Of a stretch of DNA of 64,000 nt, positions 10,501-23,600 are shown piece after piece. The DNA comes from Hymenopus coronatus (Eukaryota > Arthropoda > Insecta > Mantodea > Hymenopodidae). Each line of letters opens with the position of its first letter. Within the stretch, counting starts at the first letter, position 1. Location of the stretch: assembly GCA_030762935.1 (NCBI GenBank), contig CM060895.1:41406001-41470000 (forward strand), in the 5' to 3' direction. The position numbers and the translations under genes are program-made. Under the pieces are notes generated by a model that was not told the origin of the DNA, searched no databases, and was given only the letters and a program-made list of their open reading frames with translations.

Positions 10501-13500
10501 GGTCAACAATATCAAACTTTCCAGTGAAAACACCAAATCGTACGCGAGATTGCAGATTCCAGTTCAGTTTTAGACTGGAATTCTGCCATTGGTCGATTGA
10601 CCAACATGGCTGCACATGCACAAGCAGACAACGAACAGAAGACTGCATTTCACATTGGAAACGAGAGCCAATTTTCAGAAACTCCATTTTTACTTTCTCT
10701 ACACATACTATGTACATAGTGTGTGGAAGTGGTATTTTATTGCATCCAAAAATTCGTAACCCAGATTTAACCATAAATATGTGTTTTGGGACCCCCTGAA
10801 TCCAATTATGGCATTTTTAGAAAAAATATCAGTGTATGTCTGTGGACAGCATAACTCAAAAATCTGATGTGTTCCATTCACATGACTTTCTCTATATCTC
10901 AGTAAATTATTATTGTTATAAGCTTATCTTTTATTTATTTCATGCTGATCGAGAAAAATTAGCAGAAATAGTCTTATTTCTTGCTTTATTGTAAGTAGAA
11001 GCGAAATAAGGGAGTACCATAGGTTAAAGTGAAAGTCAAAAGCTGGTTACTATGTGACTGATGTTCCTTTGTTTGTATGGAACAGAGTTGACAAATTCCT
11101 GTATGAGAAAAGTATAAGTTTTTCAAAGCTGAAACCAAGAAAAAGGAATATCTCAAAAACTATCAACTCCACGAAAAAAGTGTATGTAACACAAATTGTG
11201 TTTTTAACGTGCTCTATATTTTTTGTGTATCAAGTTTTTGTCCATCTCTTACGGTTTAGTAGTTATGAAAAATGCATCCAGAATAAAGTAGTCTTCAGAG
11301 GCTATTCCCAGAAAATTCAAAATATACATTTTATTTGACAGGTAAATAAATTGAATATACGAAATTTTAATCAAAATCGTTACAGCCATTTTTTAGAAAA
11401 TCAAAATTTTCGAAAAAAGTGCCATGTAAAGGTAGTTTGCGGTGGGGGGATTTTTCTCAAAATCTTCGTGTCGCATCCCTGGAAGATACTAAACTTAAAT
11501 ACCAAGTTCGGTATTTTACCAACTTTTCGTTTTTGAGTTATCGTGTTCACAGACACACACACGGACCTTTTTCTGAAAATACTTTTTTGGATACAGGGGA
11601 CCCTAAAACATATATTTCCGATGAAATCTCGGTATCGAATTTTTTGATGGAGTGCAATACATTCTCTATTCACTATGTACATAGTGAGTATAGAGAAAGT
11701 AAAAACGAAATAACCGTTAAAAATCAAACTTGGTATTTAAGTTCAGTATCTTCTAAGGATGCGACAAAAAGCTTTTCAACAAAATCCTACCATTCCCAAC
11801 TACCCTTTACATGGAAAAATGTCTTACACTTTGACTGGCTCAAAAATGGCTCTAGCGATTTTGATTAAAATGCCACATATTAAAGATGTTTACAGGACAA
11901 ATAAAGTGTATATCTTCCATTTTCTAGGAGTCATCTCTGAGGATCTCTTTATTTTGAATGAAGTTTGCACAGCTGGTAAACCTTAAGAGATAGTCAAAAA
12001 CTTACTACACAAAAATGTAAAACAGACAAGTTATGCCATATACATTTTTTTCGTGAGGTTGACGGTTTTCGAGATATTTCTTGTTATTAATTTCATTGAA
12101 TTTTTCTCATACAGGAACTTGGCAACTCCTGGCCGCGCAAAAGAAACGGATTTCAATTCCACATTTTAAAACTTGTGATTGTCGCTTTAGCCTTATTTCA
12201 CTTCTACATACAAGGAAGTAAATAATTAGGTAAGACATTTTCTGCTAATGTTTATTTGGATTAGCATGAAGCAGATAGAAGAATAAGCTTTTTAATAAAA
12301 TTGTTATAGAGGTGTAGGGAAGGTCATATGAATGGAACACATCAAATTTTTAATCTTATTTCGATCCAGTTCATTTACACACACCTTATCTAACCCAACG
12401 TAACCTAACGTCGACGAAATCTCGAAACCTGACGCTCACAAATCCCGCAGCCATATTGTCTCAGTAACCAATAGGCAAGGCTCAGTCTAAAGCTGAACTG
12501 CATAGAAATTGCAATCTCGCAAATGGCACATACAGTGTTGCCAAGGCACAAAATATAAATAGAGGCCCTCGTACTTAAAAAAAAAAATCTAATGTGTTCC
12601 ATTCACATGACTTTCTTTGGACATCTGTAACAAATTACTGTTAAAAAGCTTATTCTTCTATCTATATTATGCTAATCGATATAAACATTAGCAGAAATTG
12701 TCCTTATCACTTGGTACCTTGTAAGTAGAAGAGTAAAATTCTAATGTGTTCCATTCACATGCTGTCCTATAGCTGTTCCGCAAACAAACCTTTGATTAAA
12801 AAGATTAATCTTTCATGTATATTATGCTAATCAAAATAAATATTAGCAGAATAAGTCTTATTACTAGTTTCCTTGTAGGTAGAAAGGAAATAAGAAAAAT
12901 GCCCAGGCTAAAACGATAAGTCTCGTTCTTTAAAAGCCGGTCACTATATGAAACAACTGGGGTTCAAAACAAACGAAAAGAAACATGTATTCCCATTTGA
13001 GAAAGGTTTGTGGCTAAAATTGAAACCAATAATCTGGACAATCTCGAAAAAAGGTTTACATAAAAAAAATCTGATGTGTTCCATTCACATGACCTTTTCT
13101 ACTTCTCTGCAACAAATTATTGTTCAAAAGCTTGTGCTTCTATTTTCTTCATGCTAATCGAGAAAAAAACTAGTAGAAATAGTCTTATTACTTGTTTCCT
13201 TGTAAGTAAAAGCGAAATAAGGGACTACCATAGGTTAAAGTGATAGTTAAAAGCTGGTTGCTATGTGACTGAAGTTCCTTTGTTTGTATGGACAGGAGTT
13301 GACAAAGCCCTGTGTGAGAAAACCAATTTTTTCAAAGATGAAACCAAAAACAAGGAATATCTCAAAAACGACCAACTCCATGAAAAAAATGCATATAACA
13401 TATATTTTAAGTTTTAAAATGCTCTACATTTTTTGTGTGGTAGCTTTTTGTCCATGTCTTACGCTTTAGCAGTTATACAAAATTCCGTAAAATTCATCCA

Positions 13501-14571
13501 GATTAAAGTAGTCTTCAGAGGCCATTCCCAGAAAATTCAAGATATACATGTTAATTGTCAGGTAAATATCTTTAATATACGATATTTTAATCAACATTGT
13601 TAGTCATTTTTCAGAAAATAAAAAATTTCAAAAAAAGTTCCATGTAAAGGGTAGTTGGGGGTGTGGGGGATCTTCTTTAAAATCTTCGTGCAGCATTCTT
13701 GGAAGATACCAAACCTAAATACCAAGTTTGGTTTTTAACGGGTTTTTCGTTTTTGAGCTATGCTGCCCACAGACACACATACGGACATTTTTCTAAAAAT
13801 ACTCTTTTTTTTATCCAGGGGGTCTCAAAACATCTATTTCCGGTGAAATCTCGGTATTGAATTTTGGGTACATTACAATACCTTCTCTATACACTATGTA
13901 CATTGTACGTGTAGAGAAAGTAAAAATGTATATAACATATATTGTGTATTTTAATGAGATCAACATTTTTGTGTAGTAAATTTTTGTATATGTCTTACTG
14001 TTTTTCAGTTATACAAAAGTAAATCAGAGGTTACTCCCAGAAAATTCAAGATACAATATGTTTGTCATAAAAATATCTTAAACATTAGACATTTTAATCA
14101 AAAGCGTTAAAGTCGTTTTGAGAAAATCAAAAATTTCGAAAAATGTTCCCTGTAGAGGGTAGTTTGGGGTGGGGGGTTTTCTTGAAAATCTTCGTATCGC
14201 ATTCTTGGAAGATACCAAACTTTAATACCAACGGTCTTTTCGTTTATGAGCTGTGCTGTCCACAGACAGACAGACAGACACACACACACACACACACACA
14301 TACACAGGGCCTTTTTCTAAAAAAGCTTCTTTTTGGATTTATGGGGAACCAAAGCATGCATTTCTGGTGAAATCTCGGTATCGAATTTTTGGCTGCAATA
14401 CAATACCTCCTCTATACACTCTGCACGTAGAATGTGTAGACAAGGTAACTTAGTGGTGGGACAATAGCACTATTTCTCCATATTCGATACCGATACTGAT
14501 TTTTGAGCACGAATACGTGTTATCGATATTCTCTTTATACAAATCAGCAAATGCGATTATTATTGTTATTA

Positions 14572-14604
<33 letters not shown>

Positions 14605-17600
14605 GTGTCATTATTTTATACGCATATACGCATGCTAGTGCCTGCCTGGCAGTTTGAGGGGTTTGAAACCTCCCCCAATTCATTACTCGAGACTTTTGCC
14701 ACTTGAAATGTCAAGCTATCACTTTGGATTCACATTATGAATTCTGCGCCTCTATTGGAAAGACGCATTTTATGACAAATTGTGGGCTACACTAACAAGG
14801 AGGCATTGTCATATTGCTGTCGCAAATTGATCGAATACAAAAATACACGTCACTGTTAGAAACAGCTGGTTCTAACAGTAACAAGTATATCCATGGCAAC
14901 GTAAATATAGCAGCATTACCAGTATAATAAAAAACATGAGATGTGTTCCATTTACATGACTTTCTCTACATCTCTGTAACGACTTATTGTTAAAAAGCTT
15001 ATTCCTCTATCTACTTCATGAAAATCGAGATAAACATTAGCAGAAATTGTCATTATATGGCTCCTTGTAAGTAGGAGGGCAAAAATCTAATGTGTTCCAT
15101 TCGCATGATGTCCTCTGGCTGTGCGGTAAAGAAACATTTTATTCAAAACATTAATCTATTATCTAAAGATAAACAAGTTAAATATAAGCACAATTAGTCT
15201 TATTACTAGCTTCCTTATACGTAGAAGGAATATAAGAAAATGCACAGGCTACAGAAATAGTCTCGTCCTTTAAAAGCCAATCGCCATGAGAAACAATTGA
15301 AATTCCATTGTGTTGTCAGGATCGGAGAAACGAGAAGAAAGATATCTTACTGTTTGAGAAAAGTTTAAGTGGCTAAATTTGTAACCAATAATCCAGAATA
15401 TCTCGAAAACGGTTAACTCTACAAGAAAGTATATGACAAATTGCATATTTTAATGGCATTTACATTTTTGTGGAGTAAATTTTTGTATATTTCTTACGGT
15501 CTGCCAGTTATACAAAAGCCATTCAGGTGAAGAGGTATTCAGAGGCTATTCCCAGAAAATTCAAGATATACATTTCGTTTGTCATAAAAATATCTTAAAT
15601 ATAAGGTATTTTAATCAAAATCTTAGATCCATTTTTAGAAAATAAAGACTTTGGAAAAATGGTCCCTGTAAAGGGTAGTTTTTGGTGGGAGGGATTTTCT
15701 TGAAAATCTTAGTGTCGCATCCTTGGAAGAAAGCAAACCTAAATGCCAAGTTTGCTATTTAACGTTCTTTTCGTTTCCGAGTTATGCTGTTCACAGACAC
15801 ATATGCACGCACGAACCTTTTTCTAAAAATACGTATTTGGATCTCAAAGCATATACTTTTGGTGAAATTTTGAATCGATTTTTGGGTGGAATGCAATATC
15901 TTCTCTATCAACTATGAACATAGTACGTGTAGAGAAAGTAAAATGCAACAAAATTGTGTTTGTCTTTAGGAGGTTCTTCTGATATTTAAAATTTCTTAAA
16001 GCAGTTTATACCAGGGATTACTATGACTGTAATTTGCAAGTCATGTTACATATTGATGCTTAAGTTACACAAAGTCTGAATTGGATTCAGGGGACATATG
16101 GAGTTACACTTAAGGTGAGTTGAATTACCACTGCTCTTAAAGTATTCAATTGTTTTTACAGAACTTTGGATGAATTAATCCATGACTCGTGACAATTATT
16201 TCAAGTGTTTTTTGCATTGATAGCTTATGTGGTTGATTCTATAAAAGTAATTTATTGAGCAGAAAAGAAATAAAACTTAGTCTTAAAACATGTTAATTCA
16301 TGTACCTTTTTCTCTGATACTGCTTGAAATACATAATCATATTTTGCATGCTTGTTCTTAGTATAATCACCTATATTCTGAACCTCAATTATTTAGCTAT
16401 GATAAAATTTCAGAAGAAATTAAAAAAGAAATATATTTGTAAATTCAAACAAGTAAAATGTGGAAAACTTGCAGTATTGTTGCTTTCATAATATGACCAA
16501 TATATACTATAACATCACGATTGTGAATCAGAAAGTTCAACTAAGTGTTGTGTGTGTGTGTGTGTGTGTGTATGTGTGTGTGTATATATATGCTGAAAAT
16601 TTCTGCTTCCCAGCTGTCATACTTTCTGAGAAAAAGATACATAAGTATCCAAAAGTGCTGTTTTGAGAAAACTGAAATTAAAGATACAAATGCTCTAAAA
16701 AGGGGCTGTGCATAACAGCTTTTAAAGTAACGCAGACTAGCATTTAATTCTCTTAACCCCTCAAAAGTATACATTTTCTGAAACTACAAATAATAGAGGT
16801 TTTTATTAGTGTCTAAAACAAACAAAAAGTATTTGTTACCATTTCAGAGTACCTTGTCCCCTTCACTTGATGATGATGATGATGACTGGGATTTAGGGGT
16901 GCCCATGTAAAATAAATCGTGGCTCAAAACACAGATAAAAATCTGTATCACAATAAAACATAATAAGAGGCAGAATTAGAGATAAAATCCACTGAGAATA
17001 AAACCACCCATGGCAGAAACCATACAGTAAGCTAAAAACTATGAAAACCAACAGTAACTCAATGCGCTAAACATTTAAAAATTGAAAAAAAACAAAACAA
17101 CTAAGCTACCGATCCTTGATCAGATGAGGAAAAAATAAACAACTAAAAGCAGATATAGAGTGTAAAAGACGCATTTTATGTATGTATATATATATATTTC
17201 TATATACCGCTTGATCATCGGGAGCCAGGATCTCTATCAGTTAGGCCGGCAGCTGCAGAGTGGCTTGAAGATGTGGACTCACTTGACCGGAAACATTTAC
17301 CCTGTTATTACTTTTTTTTTTCTTCTAAAACATAAAACTACGTCTCAGAATCAAACGGTATTTCCTAGAAAAGCAATTCATTTCTACGATGTGATAATCG
17401 CATGTATACATATGCAGGCAGAGACGAGGATATATTGTTATTTAAGACCTATATTTAAGGCATGCCACGCAATGATTAATATTTTATTTGTCACGTAACA
17501 CACGAACAAAACTTCCTAAAATCATTTGTAAGGACATGAAAACTGAAAAGCATGATCAACATAGACCTGAAAAAACATATCAAGTTTCACAGGATTGGCA

Positions 17601-20600
17601 GCAGGCTAAGGGAGTTATTCTAATTTAAACTCTGATAGTGACAGAAAATGCAAGCAATAAAATTCACAAACACATTTTCCCATGTTTCCAAGTGAAACTG
17701 TTCTTAATTGCCAGGTCACTTTCATTAATATTTATCGCTACTTAGAATTAAACCCGTATTTTGAAAAATTAGTTATTTGGATTCGAAAAACGAACCTTGT
17801 TACATAAAACAAAAGATTAAAGCTATCAATGTTAAGAATGTGGGCGTTTGCAGACTCGTTAGAGTGGTCTGCAACAAGAATAATTTTATTTTCAGAATGC
17901 TAAAACTAAAACTGTAACTATTAAAATAAGATACGAATTAAAAGTTGTACAAAAACATTTTTATGCCACTCCATTATTACCAAGTTTGGTTTCAACTACC
18001 CTTTCCATCTGCATATATTTAGTACATTGATTTGGTTTGTTTAGCTTTGATTTACTTGATTAATTTCTCATGCCGATCATTATATGTTCACATTTCAAAT
18101 AGCACTGCAATTTAGTGCAATGTGTTGTCCAGTGAACCTGTCCCTTGTGTTGGCAGCCTTGTGCGTTCTTTAATTTGAGTCATTCGTTTATAGCGCTTAC
18201 TTCCACATTGATCGAGATAGAAACGACCAATAAAAACGCTTTTGTAATTGTGAACTTATTCGTAACAACAGGCATCATAGGCTAAGATCTGCCATAGCTG
18301 TCTGTCTACCAGATCTAAATAAATACAGCGTTTAAGAAGATATAGATTGTGTATCAGACACGGGAGCCCAACATAGTTGTCATCAACCACAAGGATGTAT
18401 AAATGATCCAGCTGTAAGATTTAGATTAACGAAGACCAAGCTGTCAGAGAGAAAAAGAAAAGTATTATTATCAACCATGCACAAACATGTAAGACAAATA
18501 CAAATTTCAAGCTAACTACTGGAGCTCGAGGAACAATTTCAAATTCTGCAATAATTGTATTTAAGAAATTCAATATCGACTCTTCAAAATTATAATCTAT
18601 ATACCTAAATATCCTCAAAAATTCATTGTGCATTGTAAACAACCATTCGTGTAATCAATATTGTAACTGTTTTAAATAAATGTCTCCGGAAAGGCCTGTC
18701 CTAAATCAATCTCAACAACTATGTGTAACTTTGTATCCAGTTCATCATAATCTCAAGAATAATTTTGCTCCTTTTAACCATTGTCCATTAGGATTAATTA
18801 GTAGGCTGCAACTTTATATTAATCCTTTACTAAATACAGATATCCTTCTTGTGTTGTTCTCTCAATTATTCAACGGTAGCTGTGAATATTGATGCCAAGA
18901 TTACCGTGAGATGAGAAGCAGCTTTAAAAAGTTATATTTTTGATCTTTAAGGTTCATTTAAAACGTGACTTCTTTTCTTTTTCGTGAAAAATTATTCTTT
19001 CCTTGCACTTTTAAAATCAATGCACTACAAAATGTAACCATAGATCCTCCGCAATGGATAATATGGCGGTTTCACTTCTTAAATGGATATTTTGTGTTAT
19101 TGACTACATGTCTCAACCAAAATAGCAAATCGGAAACAAAAGAGGAACACAGGCTAGATGAAAGAGAAGAGAAAATGCATAGTTAGCTTAATAGTACTTT
19201 CATTTTCTTTTGCGTTTGACTCTTTGATTCAGAAGGTATAGAAATCCTCTATGGTTTGCGTAAACAGAGAAAACAAAAATGCTATTCTTGCTGATTACCT
19301 ACTAAAAAGTGTTTGTTTACACTATAGTTACAAAATGGATTATTTTGTTGACAATTTGCGGCGAATTTTCTATTTAAAGAAGTATCTAAATTAGGGCGAG
19401 TAAGTGGGTCACAATATTTCAAAGTGAGCACATCTGCTTCAAAACAAATTGCTCGAGTTAATATTTTCAACAGCTTCAATCTGGAACGATTATAGAAGCT
19501 TTACCACAGTATAATATAGTGATTAATCGTTTCATTGCTAGAAAATCATCAAAACATCTACATTCTGGCTGCATACGCCTGCTCATCTCGCTCTAGGTAC
19601 CAGTTCTGATCAGGCCTAGAATCAGTATAGTCTTTTTTATTGTTATCTTACAATTTTCAGGGATGTCTAAAAATATGGCAATGTTGCCGCAGAGGTGACG
19701 TGTCATGGCGGATAGCGCAAAACGTCAGGCAGCCTTCCTTCGAAAATAAAAATCGTTAAAAATCCGCTAATCCATATCATTATGCCTTTTAAATGTGTAA
19801 AAGCTGTTACATCGCTTCCAGCTATATATTTTGGTGTGATTTATTGAATTTCAGATATTTATTGTTGCGAGAACTTGTCAGCATTAAACATGGACAACCT
19901 ACGAATCGTTGCGGACCAAGATATTTTGATGCAATGCTGAACAAAAATTAGGACTTAGAAGGGCTTGTAGTAGATCCAGCAGTTCCAGAGCCAACAATTT
20001 TTATTACTTTCTCTAAATGAACTATGTACATAGAGTATAGAGAAGGTATTGCACTCCACCAAAAGAATCGATTCCGAGATTTCACCGGAAATATATGTTT
20101 TAGGGTCCCCTTTATCTAAAAAAAGTATTTTCAGAAAAAGATCCGTGTGTGTGTGTCCGTGTGTCTGTGAACACGATAACTCAAAAACGAAAAGTCGGTA
20201 AAATACCAAACTTGGTATTTAAGTTTAGAATCTTCCAGGGATGCGACAGGAAGATTTTGAGAAAAATCCCCCCACCCCAAACTACCCTTTACATGGAACT
20301 TTTTTCGAAACTTTTGACTTTCTAATAAATGGCTCTAATGATTTTGATTAAAATACCGTATGTTAAAGATATTTACCCGACAAATAAAATGTATATTTTG
20401 AATTTTCTGGGAATAGCCTCTGAAGACTACTTTATTCTGAGTGAATTCTCCGGAATTTTGTATAACTGCTAAACCGTAAGGGATAGATAAAAACTTATCA
20501 TACAAAAAATGTAGAGCACATTAAAACACACAATTTATGTTGTATACATTTTTTTCTTGGGGGTGATCGTTTTTGAGATATTCTTTTTTTTTTTCAAGGT

Positions 20601-23600
20601 CGAAAATCTTTATTTTTCTCATACAGGAATTTGTCAACTCATGTCCATACAAACAGGGGAACTTCAGTCACATAGTAACCAGCTTTTGACTATCGCTTTA
20701 ACCTATGCTACTCCCTTATTTGCTTTCTACTTACAAAGAAGAAGGTAATAAGACTATTTCTGCTAATTTTTCTAGATTAGCATGAAGTAAATAGAAGCAT
20801 AAGCTTTTTAAGAATAATTTGTTGCAGAGATATAGAGAAAATCATGTGAATGGTACACATCAGATTTTTTTGTTTCGTGTTTTACGTCTATTATTCATTT
20901 GTGTTATATTTGTTTACTGCTTCGCGATGTTTTTGTTTGTGCTACAGTTCCTTTCTGTTTCTTGCGTTACATCTATCATTATCCATTTGTATTATATTTG
21001 TGCACTGCATCGCGGCGATTATTTTACTTACACCACATTTTCTATCTGTTTCGTGCTTTACGTCCATTATTTTCCACTTGAGTTGTATTTTTTTACTGCT
21101 TCGTGGTGATTAGTCACATTTGTTTACTGCTTCGCGTGGTTGTTCAGTTGTATTATATTTCCTTTGAGTTTCTCGCGCCTTCTTGGCATTTATTTACTAT
21201 TTCGCGCTTTTTTATTGCCGCGATACATTACATTTCGCAAACTGCATCAATTGTTTCTGTTTCCTGCAACGATAACGGTTTTTCTACTCAACAGCTGAAA
21301 CCTGACATTGCACATTAACAGCGTCGTCCACGACTCGCCGACTTCTGCAGCAACATTACCAACAATAATTTATCTACATGCCACTTTAATTTTATCACTT
21401 GTATCACAAACCATTATTACCGAATCAGACAGCTCCGTCTTCTTCTTTTTAAACTTTTGTAAAGAGTGTTTTATTCATTCGTTTTAGAAAAGTTTTTCCT
21501 GAATGATAGAGTTTTCATCAATGCTTCTTAACAATAAAATACCAAAGTCATTTAAGGAATTTGCGACTTTTAAAAGTTTCCATTTCACACACCAACATTG
21601 CGTCCAAATACTACCTCAGAAGCAGTATTGTTTCAACTAATAAGCCTAGAGCAGCAAATCTAAGGTGATTTTCAAAGATTTCAAATAAAAGTAATAAACA
21701 TTTGATAAAGAATTATATGTCAATAACCCGCGAATATATTTGATTTCGTATTTTACTGTCAATATAGAAATAAATTAATTCAAATGCCTCGGTTTAAAAT
21801 TTCTTGCTGGGCATTTTTTAAAAGTCATTACGGATGTATTCGCTATGCTGCAGATTAATTTATATCATCCCAAATAGTGCTATAATCGATGGGTATACTA
21901 ATCTATTGCGGAATTCCTTTCCACTACTACGGTTACGAGCATATTATAGTTCAGCGTTGGGCAATAAAGAGCTGTTATTACAATTTTATGACATCTTTAC
22001 AAATGTGTAGGACATTTAAAAAATAAATTTGGTTTCAAGTCACTTCATTATGCTGTACTGGGTTATTTCTTACTATTGCATCCTAGCAGCCTTTATGTGT
22101 ATGTGTGTGTTTGTGTTATTTGTTTATTTATTTTATTTTAGTGGCTTGTGTTTTTACTACTACTCCTTTTTCTCTGAAAGTAGTAGCTCAATTATAGTGA
22201 AGCTTTGAAGAAAAAATGTAAACATTTTTTTTTTATTTTGTACCACAATCATCTGTTTGTCATGAATAATATAGCCATAATTATTTTTTTAAATCTATTT
22301 CACATTATTAATTAAATAAAAAATCGAATTTTGGGTGGAATATAACATCTTCTCTGCCTACTATGTGCATAACAGCGTAGAGAAAGCAAAAATAGCTGAT
22401 GAGCACCTACCTAAGGTGCAGATTTAATTTTAGACATTTGTAAATTTGTATTTGTATATTCAGAAACTTTTTTCATGTTTACCGTACAATTATCTAAGAG
22501 TCTAATACTTTTCACATCTCTGTGGTACACGGAAATATCAACTTCTGAGAAACAAAAGTAATTTAAACTACACGAGTTAATTTAGGATCTAACCCACTAT
22601 TGTTGGGTCAGGAATTTGCCTTAAGACAACTGACACAAGATGAGCTATGATGAGTTGTATAAAGTTGAGAGTGGACACCATAAATGGGCATGTCCGATGT
22701 TGTGCTCCGATTGGAGGTCATTTCCTTAGTGATAAGCAGCCGACCGCCTAACCTGTGATTTCCTCTGTTTCAGCGGGACCTGGATATCAGGGGGCAGCTG
22801 GAGACTTTGACGTCAAGACTCAGTGGCAAGATTAGAAACGTAACTTGCGTAATGCAAGAACTGGGCTACGTAAGTATTCATCCGGTTTTTTCTCCTCTAT
22901 AGAACTTTCCAGCAGGAACTTTCCAGATATAGATATAGAAAAATATCTGTCATGGAAGTTTTGCTCTTTATTTAACATATTTTTATATTTATGCATCACA
23001 CTTTTTTAATCATTCTTTATGCGTATACGCTCTGATTGAATAGCGCTTGGTGCTGTATTACCGAATGTGAAGCAGATAGAACTATAACTTATATACTAAT
23101 ATATTAGGGCTTTCTTTTTATTGTAATTGTGAAGTTAGAGGCAGCATTTATTGTTTATTGTTAGGTATTGAATGTTTACTTACACTGGTAATGCAATTTC
23201 ATAAATATAAAAACAATACAGAAATATTTTACAAAATTATAATTCAAGTAGTTAGTAAACGTGTATAATCTATATATCTAAATGCCCTGTTTCACGAAGC
23301 TCCCTTACTCACGACCTCAGGGTAATTAATTCATTTTAATTCTTAACTGTTAAGCTTTCATTGGGAAACACATTGCCTTATATCAAACGCTAAGATTATG
23401 ACCGTCTTGCAAATATATTCCGCAGAATCAGACGAAATGTTTGCAAACACTGAAATGGTAATTCTGGAAGTTTGCGAAATACTAAATGTTGGAAATGTTA
23501 CATTCATATGACCTACTGTACCTTTATTTTAGTTTATCTCGTACAGACTACAAAAGCTTATTTTTATATCTGTTTTATATTGAGTTAAACATTTGCAGAA

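Larger units (their letters stand above)
8177..12571 (-). mobile_element. Mariner M1, split by two nested family H insertions
   Basis: Terminal inverted repeats are CGAGGGGCACTATTTATAT at 8177 and its complement (ATATAAATAGAGGCCCTCG) ending at 12571, each flanked by TA (8175-8176, 12572-12573). Removing the H insertions 8314-9492 and 10692-12346 leaves 8177-8313, 9493-10691 and 12347-12571, about 1.56 kb, a size close to known mariners. The transposase frame runs across the first breakpoint. This gives a layered insertion order: mariner first, then H copies, then a SINE and another H copy inside them. Confidence 0.8.
12588..14443 (+). mobile_element. Head-duplicated H subfamily copy with nested H copy
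   Basis: A 150-bp H head (12588-12739) ends at AGTAGAAGAGTAAAA and is followed by a second, diverged head (TCTAATGTG at 12740, then ATGCTGTCCTATAGCTG) and its body. The same junction occurs at 15086. The body is split at an A-run by the copy at 13070-13921 and resumes at 13927, ending near 14443. Confidence 0.8.
15940..17500. other. Unassigned intronic stretch with microsatellites
   Basis: Holds a (GT)n run at 16547-16592 and the candidate exon at 16848. It is not covered by any repeat family I recognise. A GC-richer patch at 17208-17300 has no supporting frame. Confidence 0.4.

Noticed and set aside
10863..11700. Family H as a Helitron (5' TC, 3' hairpin)
   Set aside because: It starts with TC and has a terminal hairpin, but there is no CTRR end and insertions are not consistently between A and T; AAAAA duplications fit better.
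11401..11868. Open frames of 108-149 codons recurring in similar form (LEDTKLKYQV..., FSENTFLD...)
   Set aside because: These are translations of family H; the frame is not conserved between copies and is broken in most.
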